64,000 nt of DNA, taken from positions 28,047 to 92,046 of the forward strand of contig CAWJDY010000039.1 in NCBI GenBank assembly GCA_963841705.1, read 5' to 3'. Under the pieces are notes generated by a model, which was given only the letters and a program-made list of their open reading frames with translations, did not search any database and was not told the origin of the DNA. The position numbers were made by a program, and so were the translations under genes. Below, piece after piece: positions 43,661 to 52,487 of this stretch; the stretch's first letter is position 1; every line of letters begins with the position of its first letter. Source of the DNA: VAZQ01 sp963841705 (lineage in GTDB: Bacteria; Pseudomonadota; Alphaproteobacteria; Rhizobiales; Xanthobacteraceae).

Positions 43661-45382
43661 TCAAACCACCCCCCCAAACGGGGGGGTCGCGTCCGCGGTC
43701 ACTGCGGCGCGGGCGACGATGTCGCGAAGATCCCCACCGGTCGCGAGCGTGCCGATGATTCCGGCGTGCTGACCGCCTAGGCGCAATTCAACGAAGCGCT
43801 GCGCGACAGGGCCCGGACTGTGCTTGAGCATCTCGCTCACCTGCAAGGCAAGCGCCATGTGAGTCACGACGGCGCGCGCGTTACCTTCCTCAACGGCTCG
43901 CGCGCCGAGGTCGTCGCCCAAGCTGGAAAGGAACTTGGCGTGCGCGGCGTTCGCCGTTCCCTGCCGGGAGACCTCGTCCATGAACACTTCGCGCGAGCCT
44001 TTTTCGCGGCTCAGTACCCGCAGCACGTCCATGCACATCATGTTGGTGGTGCCCTCCCAGATCGAATTGAGGGGCAACTCGCGGTATAGCCGCGCGATCG
44101 GGTTCTCCATCATGAAGCCGTTTCCGCCGTGCACCTGCAACGCTTCGTACACGAAATAGGTCGCGCGCTGGCAATTCCAGTATTTGACGATCGGCGTCGC
44201 CACGCGCGCGAACAGGCGTTCGCGCTCGTTCAACTCCATGCTGTCGGTGGCTTGCGCGACCCTCAGCGCAGACAGCATCGCCGCTTCGCTTTCCAGCGCC
44301 AGATCGGCCAGCACGTTCGTCTGCATTGGAAGATCGGCCATCCGGCGCCCGAAGCCGCCACGCGTCGATGCGTGGCCGATTGCCAGTGTAAGCGCCTGAC
44401 GCATCAGCCCCGCCGAGCCGACCGCGAAGTCCAGACGCGTGAGATGCGCATGCGACAGGATTTCCCGGATGCCGCGTCCTTCCTCGCCGACCAGCATCGC
44501 CCACGTCCTGTTGAACTCCACCTCGCTCGACGCGTTGGAACGGTTTCCGCATTTGTCCTTCAGGCGCTGCACCAAGACGCGGTTGGGGCTGCAGTCCGGC
44601 AGGAAGCGCGGAACGAACAGGCAGCTAACGCCGGATTTCGTCTGGGCCAGCGTGTAGAAGCCGTCGGAGGTGGGCACAGAGAAGAACCACTTGTGGCCGG
44701 TTACGCAGTAAATCTGCGCGCCGTTTTCTCTGCCGACGAACATGGCGGTCGTCTGCGTCTGGCGCAGGTCGGAGCCGCCTTGCTTCTCGGTCATGGCGTA
44801 GCCGATCACGGCCCCGCTTTTCTGTGTCAGCGGCAATCGGCGCGGGTCGTACTCTGCCGACAAAGTCTTTTCCCGCCACAGCGCGAACTGCGGACGGCCG
44901 GCGAATCCGGCACACGCCGCGTACGCCATCCCGGTCGGACAGCCGGTGCCATTTTCGACCTGATTCCACAGATAGCTCAGCACCGCCCGGGCGAAGTGGC
45001 CGGAAGACTCGCGCGTGGTCCAGGCGAGACCATGAACACCGTGGCGGAAGGCCAGGGCCATGAGCTGATGCCAAGCCGGATGAAACTCGACCCAGTCGAG
45101 ACGATTGCCGAAGCGATCATGCGAGCGAAGCTGCGGATTGTGTTCGTTCGCCAGCCTTGCGAGATCCTGGACCTGCTCGTCGCCGGCAAGCGCGCCAAGG
45201 CTGGTCGCGTTCGGGATGAGCCACGGAGCGTGCACCGCCACAAGCTCCTGAAGCGCAACATCGCCGGTGAATGCGTTGTGCCCCAGGCACAGAGCGGCCT
45301 GGTTGAGCACCTCGTGAGTTTCGACGCGGTCAGTCGAAGGAATTTGAAGCGCCAGCGAGGTGCTTTCAAGATGCATGTTCAT
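43661..45382 (-). CDS. Acyl-CoA dehydrogenase, AidB-like
   Basis: This 573-residue flavoprotein of the AidB/DNA-alkylation-response branch has the acyl-CoA-dehydrogenase signature GYAMTEKQGGSDLRQTQTTA (~195-214), HKWFFSVPTSDGFYTLAQTK (~228-247) and the FAD/helix segment VHGGNGFMMENPIARLYREL then PLNSIWEGTTNMMCMDVLRV. AidB-type extra C-terminal length is present. The ATG (45380-45382) overlaps the stop of the upstream TetR gene as ATGA, which decides the start over a longer frame from 45448. The TetR probably controls it. Substrate unknown; the branch is associated with stress protection. Confidence 0.87.
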   Translation of the reverse strand: MNMHLESTSLALQIPSTDRVETHEVLNQAALCLGHNAFTGDVALQELVAVHAPWLIPNATSLGALAGDEQVQDLARLANEHNPQLRSHDRFGNRLDWVEFHPAWHQLMALAFRHGVHGLAWTTRESSGHFARAVLSYLWNQVENGTGCPTGMAYAACAGFAGRPQFALWREKTLSAEYDPRRLPLTQKSGAVIGYAMTEKQGGSDLRQTQTTAMFVGRENGAQIYCVTGHKWFFSVPTSDGFYTLAQTKSGVSCLFVPRFLPDCSPNRVLVQRLKDKCGNRSNASSEVEFNRTWAMLVGEEGRGIREILSHAHLTRLDFAVGSAGLMRQALTLAIGHASTRGGFGRRMADLPMQTNVLADLALESEAAMLSALRVAQATDSMELNERERLFARVATPIVKYWNCQRATYFVYEALQVHGGNGFMMENPIARLYRELPLNSIWEGTTNMMCMDVLRVLSREKGSREVFMDEVSRQGTANAAHAKFLSSLGDDLGARAVEEGNARAVVTHMALALQVSEMLKHSPGPVAQRFVELRLGGQHAGIIGTLATGGDLRDIVARAAVTADATPPFGGVV

Positions 45383-46029
45383 GACGGCTTCCGGGTTACC
45401 TTGACACTGGTCAACTTGGTTTCCTTCGCGCGGACCATGCGGACGCAAACCGTCGCCACCTGCTCCGCCAGCGTTTCGATCTCCGGCATCGGGTGGGTGA
45501 CCGCGCGCGCGAGCGGCCGGATCAGCGGCTCCATCATCGCTCCGATGACGCAGGTGGAAAGCACGTCGGCCGGCATGTCGACGAACTCGCCGCGGCCAAT
45601 GCCCTCGGCGATCAGGCGCGCGAACTGCCCGGCGAGCGCGTCACGGTACCTGAGCCTGGCCTCGTCGACCTCGGGCTCGCAGGGCTCGGCGATCAATGCA
45701 TAGGCCAAACGTGGCGCGCGCGCCGCGCGCCTCACGAACGTCGCGACGGCGTCACGCAATCTCGAAGTGGCATCGCCATCGGTATCGACGATGTCGGTAA
45801 CAATCTGCGCCTCGCGTTCCGAGACCTGCGAAAGCACCTGCACGCACAGGTCAACCTTGGAGTCGAAATAGCGGTAGATCGACCCCGTCGCCAAGGCGGA
45901 GCGACTGGCGATCACGGATATCTGCGCTGCAGCCCATCCGCCCTCCGCGATGAGATCTCGGGTGACCTGAAGAACGCGCTTGTGCGTGTCCTCGATCAGC
46001 TGCCTGCGTATTTGAGCTATCGCTATCAT
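45379..46029 (-). CDS. TetR-family transcriptional regulator
   Basis: This 216-residue regulator begins MIAIAQIRRQLIEDTHKRVL, with GAGGGA six to eleven bases before the ATG at 46029; another ATG lies seven codons upstream. The helix-turn-helix is QISVIASRSALATGSIYRYF (~36-55). The ligand domain resembles the TetR at 41398. It is co-transcribed and translationally coupled with the AidB-like gene. Upstream DNA carries repeated CATGAA elements that may be its operator. Confidence 0.88.
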   Translation of the reverse strand: MIAIAQIRRQLIEDTHKRVLQVTRDLIAEGGWAAAQISVIASRSALATGSIYRYFDSKVDLCVQVLSQVSEREAQIVTDIVDTDGDATSRLRDAVATFVRRAARAPRLAYALIAEPCEPEVDEARLRYRDALAGQFARLIAEGIGRGEFVDMPADVLSTCVIGAMMEPLIRPLARAVTHPMPEIETLAEQVATVCVRMVRAKETKLTSVKVTRKPS

Positions 46030-46056
46030 GAATCGTCCCTCATGAACCATGAATTA
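46028..46056. promoter_or_regulatory. Repeated CATGAA elements upstream of TetR 2
   Basis: Bases 46027-46056 contain CATGAATC, CATGAACC and CATGAATT spaced ~12 and ~9 bp apart, overlapping the start region of the TetR gene. The same ATGAAT core occurs in the palindrome before the paralogous TetR (42067-42092). An autoregulatory site is inferred. Confidence 0.35.
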
Positions 46057-46319
46057 CCATTCCCCTCCGCCACTGTCAACCCCCAGGCTCAGGCGTCCCT
46101 TCGCACAACGGAGCTAAGCAGCGTGCCCGAAGATCGCTTTTGCGATATTGCCGCCTTCGATTGCGTCTTGCGCAGATTTGCAAGTCGGCCTGGGCTGCTG
46201 AATTAAGGCAGGCTCACGACGGCGTCCATTGCCGGGGCACTTCACACTCTTGCTCGAAGATAGCGCACGGAAGGTCTTCCCGATCGTCACTCGACCCCGC
46301 AGTGAAGGAGCGACCACTA

Positions 46320-46405
46320 CGAGATGAATCTCGGGAAGAGCCGGATGCGGGAAAGCCGTACCTCCGGGCCAAGGCTATCGAGGAGATCGCGGCAAACCCG
46401 AAGCC
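46320..46405. other. Possible group II intron scrap joined to a duplicated leader-coding fragment
   Basis: Bases ~46334-46360 read GAGCCGGATGCGGGAAAGCC followed by GTACCTCCGG, a GAAA-capped stem resembling the conserved GAGCCGxxTGCGGxGAAAxxCGCACGxxCGG element of bacterial group II introns. Directly after, bases ~46374-46405 match (minus strand) the signal-peptide-coding start of the gene at 47679 (GGGTTTGCCGCGATCTCCTC region). No reverse transcriptase is present. The rest of 46057-46319 shows nothing recognisable. Confidence 0.35.
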
Positions 46406-46795
46406 TCATTTTGGCGCGTATTGCATCTCGCCGTTGCCGAAAGACCAGTCTTCCCTGGCGTCGTCGACGAGATTGATCCAGACGTCTTCTTTTCGTACGC
46501 CGGTCCGCTCGTGAATCTCATCGGCTATCCGCTTATAAAACTTCTTTTTGACTTCGGTAGATCGACCGGCGACCCAGGTGATCTGGATCAAGATCAAATC
46601 GCTGGTGTAAGTCAGTCCTAAATATCCCTCCTTCGGATAGATAATCTCGTCGGCGGCATGACGTGTGACGATTTGAAACTTGTCGTGCAACGGCACATTC
46701 GCGAGCTCGACCATCGCGCTATAGATGGCTTCACTCACAACCTTGATGCGCTCTGGCGGAGCGTCCTTACTCACGTCAATCCTGGCCAAGGGCAT
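46406..46795 (-). CDS. Tautomerase family protein (second copy)
   Basis: This 129-residue protein starts MPLARIDVSKDAPPERIKVV with Pro-1 for catalysis; GGAGG precedes the ATG at 46795, favouring it over an in-frame ATG five codons upstream. Its length and layout match the tautomerase at 38732, but the sequences differ substantially (WVAGRSTEVKKKFYKRIADE versus SVGRSDALKTALYKALSEEL), so it is an old paralogue. It stands alone after the TetR/AidB genes. Confidence 0.85.
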   Translation of the reverse strand: MPLARIDVSKDAPPERIKVVSEAIYSAMVELANVPLHDKFQIVTRHAADEIIYPKEGYLGLTYTSDLILIQITWVAGRSTEVKKKFYKRIADEIHERTGVRKEDVWINLVDDAREDWSFGNGEMQYAPK

Positions 46796-47022
46796 AACAG
46801 CCTCCATCAATTTAGATGCGTGCCATACGATATCGGGCGTTAGAGCCGTTTGAGCGGTTGCACCGGAACTGAAAGCTGATGCAGCAGCGAGGGTTGTACC
46901 GGCATGAAGGACATTTCGGCACCAAACGCGCCTTTATTCTCCCTCATTGACGCAAGTCATGACGTTCTCCCGCGTCGATTGATCATGACCGCTTCCCCGC
47001 ATTCCACTTTCGTAGCCAGACC

Positions 47023-47679
47023 CTATTTTGCTGGCTCCTCCTTGAGCCTGTTGCCGCCCTTTGCAAAGGGAATGACCCAGAGTGGCGTCGCTACATCTGC
47101 GGAACTGAGGAGCGTTGTATAGGGCTGGTTATTGGAGATATCCTGATTGATGCCCCGGAGCGCGTCCTTGGCTGAATCCGGAAGGACGACCATGATCATC
47201 GGGCCGATATAGAACCATTCTTTGACCTGGCTGGGGTCTTTTGCCGGCGTTGCGCCCTGTCCCTGCCTCGCCTCGCCCATCAGCATATAGGACAGTCCAA
47301 CGCGATCGATGTCCGGCTTCTTCCCGGCCAGAGTCGCCATGAACCACTTCATCATGGTCTCATCCACGCACATCGGGTCGTGTTGAGGCCTTCCGGGAAC
47401 ATCGGGCAGGCATGTCCAACCATTGGTGCCCTGGCGAAGCACCCTGCCACGAGACATTTCATCGTTCGGATTCGCGGGCCAATCAATCACGGTTGCGTGC
47501 TCTGTGATGCTGGCGGGGCCCGCGCTCAGCGCGTTCGCAATTTTCCATTCGTCAGAGTGCGCTAACGTGGTGAATGTCCCGGGAGGCAACGGAGCCGTCG
47601 CCGAAGAAAGGTCTTCTGCCCAGGCTATCGAGGAGATCGCAGCGAACCCAATCGCGGCATAAAGGGCACTCTTGACCAT
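47023..47679 (-). CDS. Conserved hypothetical exported protein
   Basis: This 218-residue protein has a Sec signal peptide (MVKSALYAAIGFAAISSIAW, cleavage near AWA-ED). The mature part contains two Cys (WTCLPD and DPMCVDE) ~14 residues apart and the segment KEWFYIGPMIMVVLPDSAKD. It has no membrane span after the leader, so it is periplasmic. The family is not one I can name; related proteins of unknown function are seen in Bradyrhizobium-like genomes. ATG is preceded by GAAGGAGGTTCTC, a strong ribosome site. Confidence 0.7.
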   Translation of the reverse strand: MVKSALYAAIGFAAISSIAWAEDLSSATAPLPPGTFTTLAHSDEWKIANALSAGPASITEHATVIDWPANPNDEMSRGRVLRQGTNGWTCLPDVPGRPQHDPMCVDETMMKWFMATLAGKKPDIDRVGLSYMLMGEARQGQGATPAKDPSQVKEWFYIGPMIMVVLPDSAKDALRGINQDISNNQPYTTLLSSADVATPLWVIPFAKGGNRLKEEPAK

Positions 47680-47986
47680 GAGAACCTCCTTCTTCGATTG
47701 CGTTTATCGCGGGCCACAGCAACTCACGCCAGCAGCAATCATGGTATCAAAGGTAATCAAGCTCACGCGCGGCTGCCCCACATCGGTTGATGCGATTTTA
47801 TCAGTTTTGCGGTAAGCTGAGAGAACCTGATCGACATCTGAATGGAATTCCATCGCTTACAAATCGTACGCTCTTCAATCGGATTGCACAGGACAACAGT
47901 CGTTATGGCCGATTTCTCACGCAAAATAATCCGGGGTACCGTCGAGTTTTCTCCAGCCGAAATCATCAGACACAACTAGATGTAAT
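47680..47986. other. 307-bp divergent intergenic region
   Basis: The region separates the exported protein from the efflux operon. Short frames (for example MADFSRKIIRGTVEFSPAEI at 47906) are present, but none is supportable as a gene. It should hold the efflux operon promoter. Confidence 0.4.
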
Positions 47987-50075
47987 ATGATCAACGACGT
48001 TGGCCTTCGTCCGATCATATTCTCCGTCAACTGCTGGCTCGCGACAATTCTCGCGCTATTCATCGCGTTCAGCCTGGACCTGAAGAGTCCGGCATGGGCG
48101 ATGACGACGGTCTATCTGACCAGCCAGCCGCTTTCCGGCGTGATGCGCGCCAAGGCCGTCTATCGCGCCATCGGCACGTGCATCGGCGGCGCCGCCATGG
48201 TCGCCATCGTTCCCAATCTGGTCAATGCGCCCGAGCTGACGACGCTCGCGATCATCCTTTGGGTGGCGCTCTGCGTATTCGTTTCGTTGCTGGATCGCAC
48301 GCCGCGATCCTACATGTTCGTGCTGGCAGGTTATACCGCGGCGTTGACTGGCTTTCCGAGCGTGCTCGCTCCGGGCACGGTCTTCGACACCGCTGTATCG
48401 CGCGTCGAAGAGATCACGATCGGTGTGCTCTGCGCCGCCGTCGTTCACAGTCTCATATTTCCGAAAAGCGCGCTCTCGGCATTCGAACAAAAGTTGCGCA
48501 GCGCCATCGCCGATGCACGCCTTTGGATTGCCGAGGGCTTGACCAAGGCGCCGACGCCGCAACTCGAGATGGAGCGGCGCCGAATCGCTGTCGATATTAC
48601 CGAGCTCTATACGCTCGGGACGGGCTTGCGTTTCGACACGTCGCCGCGCCGTCCGGTCATGGGCTCGATCCGTGCCTTCGACCGCAAGATGGTGGCGCTG
48701 TTGCCCCTCATCGGCGTGATCGAAGATAGACTCACCGTGCTGCGCGGGATCGGGCCGCTCGATGCCAAACTGTCGCGCTTGCTCACCGACGTTTACGACT
48801 GGCTGCAGTTGGAACTGCCCGGAGATGGCCGACGCGCCGCGGAGCTGCGGGCCGCCTGTGCCGCCGCGGTGCCGTCCGTCGGACCGCAATCGCGCTGGGC
48901 CGATCTCGTCACCGTCAACATCACAGTGCGGCTGGATGAGCTGATCCAGTCCTGGCAGGCTTGCCTCGATTTTGCCGCCTATCTTGCCAAGCCCGCGCAG
49001 GCGCCGAGCGCGGAGATTCGCGCTGCTGCCGCGCAGATCGGCCCGAAGGCGATGCACACGGACCCCGGCATCGCGCTGTTGTCGGCGCTCGCGGCCGCCG
49101 TAGCGATGGGCATCTGCGCATTCTTTTGGATCGCTAACGGCATGGCCGGAAGGCGCCAGCGCCATCGCCTTTGCCGCCGTGGCCTCCACGCTGTTCGCGT
49201 CGCTCGATGATCCGACGCCGACAATCCGCACTATCGTTACGCTCCTGGCTTTGTGTATTCCGGTTGTGATCGTCTATCAGTTCTTCGTCTTGCCGGCGAT
49301 CGACGGATTCGTTCTGTTATGTGCGGTGCTGGGATTCGTGCTGATCCCGGCCGGCATCATGATGGCGATCCCAGCTTATGCCCCGGTCGGCCTGGCCCTC
49401 GCCTTGGGCTTCACCGTCGAAATCAGCCTGCAGACGACCTACACCGCGGATTTTGCGGCCATCCTCAATTCCAACAGCGCCTTTGTTCTCGGCGGCGTTG
49501 CGGCGCTCGTCGTGACGCGACTGATGCGTGTCATCGGCACGCAGGCCAGCGCGCGCCGCATTATCCGGGCAACGTATCGCGATCTCGCCGATCTTGCCGA
49601 AGGCGCCCCCGTGACGCGCGGCCAATGGGCGAGCCGCATGCTCGATCGCGTTGCGCTGTTGCTGTATCGGCGGCCACGCTTCGAGCCGCGCCCGCAACAC
49701 GAGTTTGCCGACGCGCTCGAGGACCTGCGGCTCGGTGCCAACGTCATCCAGACGCGATCTGTCGCCCCGGAAATGTCAGCTCGAGCCCAAGAAACGCTCG
49801 CGGCGATGTTCGCCGGCCTTGCGGCGCATTTCCGCGCTTTGGCGCGCGGTCGTGTGGCGCCACTCGGCGACGATTTGCTACAAAAGATCGACCTCGCGAT
49901 CGGCGAAGTGGCGGCCTGCGGCGCGAGCACGAGTGCTTGTGTCGCCGCGGTTGTCGGGCTGCGGCGGACGCTCTACCCTGATGCGCCATGTTATCGGCCG
50001 ATGCAGATCCCGGCTGCCGCACTATCCGCGCCGAACCAGGCTGCAAGCATTACGGGATTGGAGGACGCGCCGTGA
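47987..50075 (+). pseudogene. FUSC/AaeB-like aromatic-acid efflux protein gene, single-base frameshift
   Basis: Two frames together encode a ~695-residue FUSC-family inner-membrane protein. The first (47987-49210) has N-terminal membrane helices (LDLKSPAWAMTTVYLTSQPL) and the cytoplasmic domain, and reads FFWIANG, then a foreign tail. In the next frame, from ~49141, it continues WPEGASAIAFAAVASTLFAS, the conserved second membrane half (family consensus: WIATGWPEGA), ending at TGA 50073-50075. One extra base near 49138-49142 explains the break. It could be a real null mutation or a sequencing error; the rest of the protein is intact. Confidence 0.85.
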
Positions 50076-50284
50076 TTGGTGAATTCGACATTTACGGCGT
50101 GTACTTCCCGATTTTTGTGATTTCGGCCGCAATCGCCTTTCTGCTTCAGCTTTTGCTGAAGCGGGTGCTGGATGCTTCCGGCCTCTATCGGTTCGTGTGG
50201 CATCGTGCGCTGTTCGACCTTGCGATTTATGTCATTTTGCTCGGCGTTGTGACGGCGGCGATGAGCATTGTGACGTTCGTATGA
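50072..50284 (+). CDS. DUF1656 small membrane protein (AaeX-like)
   Basis: This 70-residue protein starts at a GTG that overlaps the FUSC stop (GTGA) and reads MIGEFDIYGVYFPIFVISAA. Two membrane helices are evident. DUF1656 proteins are the constant small partners of FUSC and HlyD-type efflux genes. The frame is open further upstream inside the FUSC gene, but that part is not used. Its role in the complex is unknown. Confidence 0.9.
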   Translation: MIGEFDIYGVYFPIFVISAAIAFLLQLLLKRVLDASGLYRFVWHRALFDLAIYVILLGVVTAAMSIVTFV

Positions 50285-50318
50285 GGCCGCCGACCGTGAA
50301 TTCCGGGGTAGTGCACCG

Positions 50319-51218
50319 ATGAAGATGCTTTTCGCCTCTGCCGGCCGAATGTTGGTCACGCTGCTCGTGGTGCTGGCAGCGATTGTGGTCGGCTGGCAGC
50401 TCTGGAGCTATTACATGCTTGCACCATGGACGCGTGACGGTCGCGTGCGCGCCGACGTCGTGACCGTGGCCGCTGACGTATCAGGACTCGTTAGTGACGT
50501 GTTTGTTCATGACAACGAGAAGGTGAGGAAGGGCCAGCTGCTCTTTCGCATCGATCAACGGCGCTTTCAATATGCGCTCGATCAGGCCAAGGCCGAGGTC
50601 GCGAGCCGTCTGGCGACGCTGGATCAAGACAACCGCGATCTGGCGCGCAGCAAGAGCCTGACCAGTCTTGCCGTCACTGCGCAGCAGGTCGAGCGGAATC
50701 AGCAGGCGGTCGACGTTGCGCAGGCGCAGCTCGATGAGGCGAACGCGGCGCTCGAAGTTGCGCAACTCAATCTCGAACGTTCGACGGTATTGGCGCCCGT
50801 CAACGGCATTGTCACGAATTTCGGTCTGTTGCCGGGTCGCTACGTCAATGCCGGCGCGAGTGTTTTTGCGCTGATCGATTCCGACACGTATCGCGTCGAG
50901 GGCTATTTCGAGGAGACCAAGCTGCGTCGCATCCATATCGGCGAGGACGCGAGCGTCAAGCTGATCGGCGATGCTCGCGTGCTGTCCGGTCACGTCGAGA
51001 GTATTGCATCCGGAATCGAGGACCAGAACCGGAGCACGAGCACCGATCTGTTGGCCTTGGTCAATCCGACGTTCAGCTGGGTTCGCTTGGCGCAGCGCAT
51101 TCCGGTTCGCATCAAACTCGACGACCCGCCCGCCGACCTTGCTCTCGTCTCCGGCCGAACGGCCACGGTCTCTATCGGCAAGATCAGTTGGTGGCAGAAA
51201 GCTAACTTGGATCGGTAA
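50319..51218 (+). CDS. HlyD-family periplasmic adaptor (AaeA-like)
   Basis: This 299-residue membrane-fusion protein has one N-terminal membrane helix (LVTLLVVLAAIVVGWQLWSY), then a barrel-sandwich domain split by a short coiled coil (~75-150): TRDGRVRADVVTVAADVSGL on one side and RSTVLAPVNGIVTNFGLLPG on the other, the usual lipoyl halves. It is the third gene of an aaeB-aaeX-aaeA-like set that exports aromatic carboxylates in studied systems. It is intact, although the pump gene is frameshifted. Confidence 0.9.
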   Translation: MKMLFASAGRMLVTLLVVLAAIVVGWQLWSYYMLAPWTRDGRVRADVVTVAADVSGLVSDVFVHDNEKVRKGQLLFRIDQRRFQYALDQAKAEVASRLATLDQDNRDLARSKSLTSLAVTAQQVERNQQAVDVAQAQLDEANAALEVAQLNLERSTVLAPVNGIVTNFGLLPGRYVNAGASVFALIDSDTYRVEGYFEETKLRRIHIGEDASVKLIGDARVLSGHVESIASGIEDQNRSTSTDLLALVNPTFSWVRLAQRIPVRIKLDDPPADLALVSGRTATVSIGKISWWQKANLDR

Positions 51219-51266
51219 TATAACTCAATCAATGCTGACCTTGATTAAAGGTTGAGGATTGTTTGG

Positions 51267-52067
51267 TTATTGGGTCGGCTCCAGGTGACCACCCACGATG
51301 AGCGCGCCCCAGGCAATCAGAGCAAGACCAAGAGGCCGGCCGAGCTTCCTGCCCCACGCCGCATTCTTCTCGATCCCCATTACTCCACCAAGCACAAGCA
51401 TCCAGCCAACATTACCGCTGCCGACGACGAACATCAGCAGCATGATCGCCCAGCAGCAGCCGACGCAGAACACACCGTGATGCGTGCCGAGCAGGAACGC
51501 ATCGCGTCGCGGTGTGATGCCATGCCAGTGCTGCATAATAAAACTCAGCGGCGTGCGGCACTTGTCCAAGCAGTGATATTTCAGCCGGCTGAACTGAAAC
51601 AGTCCGGCAATCACCAGCACGACCGCGCCCAGCACCCAGGCGTTTATCGTCAACCAATCCGATCGCTGCACCATCGCGTGCAGCGCCGCATCAAACAGAT
51701 GCGCCGCCACGCCGAAGCCCAGCCACACGAGCAGATAGCCCAGGATCAGAAGCGCGATCAGCTCGACGCGATCGCCGTGCGTGGCGGCAAGGCGATCGAA
51801 CCGTTGCAACAGTGGCAAGGTAGTCGTCAGCATCATCGCTGCCAACATCAGCAGCCAGCCCCCGGCATAAAGCAACCCCGGTAACAGCATGTCGCCGCCC
51901 GGTAAAACGCCGCAGATGGCGGCAGCGAAGCCGAGCTCGGTCCAGCGGCCATGGTCAAGGTAACGGCCGTAAGGGCTCTGCTCCCACAGAAGCAGCGCGA
52001 TCCAGGCGGTGCCGATCAGGCTACCCATGATCGGCACGAACCAGTTCTGCGTGCGCAGAACCCGCAT
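51267..52067 (-). CDS. DUF2182 integral membrane protein
   Basis: This 266-residue protein has about seven membrane spans. The C-terminal part contains KCRTPLSFIMQHW, HHGVFCVGCCWAIMLLMFVV and GVMGIEKNAAWGRKLGRPLG, the Cys/His-rich pattern that led the family to be described as predicted metal-binding membrane proteins. The start MRVLRTQNWFVPIMGSLIGT was chosen because the frame upstream (to 52319) overlaps a different frame coding for DUF1326 residues. Normally paired with a DUF1326 gene, here only a remnant. Confidence 0.8.
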   Translation of the reverse strand: MRVLRTQNWFVPIMGSLIGTAWIALLLWEQSPYGRYLDHGRWTELGFAAAICGVLPGGDMLLPGLLYAGGWLLMLAAMMLTTTLPLLQRFDRLAATHGDRVELIALLILGYLLVWLGFGVAAHLFDAALHAMVQRSDWLTINAWVLGAVVLVIAGLFQFSRLKYHCLDKCRTPLSFIMQHWHGITPRRDAFLLGTHHGVFCVGCCWAIMLLMFVVGSGNVGWMLVLGGVMGIEKNAAWGRKLGRPLGLALIAWGALIVGGHLEPTQ

Positions 52068-52081
52068 GTCGGACGGCGACG

Positions 52082-52297
52082 CTAGGCGTCGAACACGAAC
52101 GTACTCTGCAACGCGTTGTGCCCGGTCATGTCCAGGTCGTGGCCGAGTTTCGCGTGCTTCGAGCGATAGCGCGTCGCCTTGCCCACGAACACGGGGGCGC
52201 CGGGCACGGTGGAAAAGATCGTATTGCTCAGCACTGTGGTCGAGCCATCCGGGCCTTTGTATGGTTCCAGCTCGGCATAGCTGACCGTTCCGGGCAG
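52082..52297 (-). pseudogene. DUF1326 gene, C-terminal remnant
   Basis: On the minus strand the frame ending at TAG 52082-52084 reads SYAELEPYKGPDGSTTVLSN then TIFSTVPGAPVFVGKATRYR and ends HNALQSTFVFDA, the typical end of a DUF1326 protein (~200 residues). No start or N-terminal two thirds is visible; DNA from ~52300 to 52487 is unrelated. A plus-strand frame at 52318-52509 (LYGTGRWLGLWGTPVYLINS) is not recognised. Confidence 0.65.
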
Positions 52298-52487
52298 CGC
52301 GCTGCCCCGCCGGCTGCATGGCTGAGGTGGGGCTTTATGGCACAGGCAGATGGCTCGGCCTATGGGGTACGCCCGTCTATCTGATCAACTCCTTCATGCA
52401 CTCCACGCTCGATCATGCCGGCTTCAGGGCCGGCGGTGTCGGACGCGCGGGCGCATCGCGCCGAATAGCCGACGTGCCCTCGGCACG

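Noticed and set aside
44129..45703. Plus-strand open frame (524 codons) over the AidB-like and TetR genes
   Set aside because: Spans two real antisense genes and lacks any recognisable domain.
52068..52319. 84-codon N-terminal extension of the DUF2182 protein
   Set aside because: The DNA there codes for DUF1326 residues in another frame, so the extension is out-of-frame translation of a remnant.
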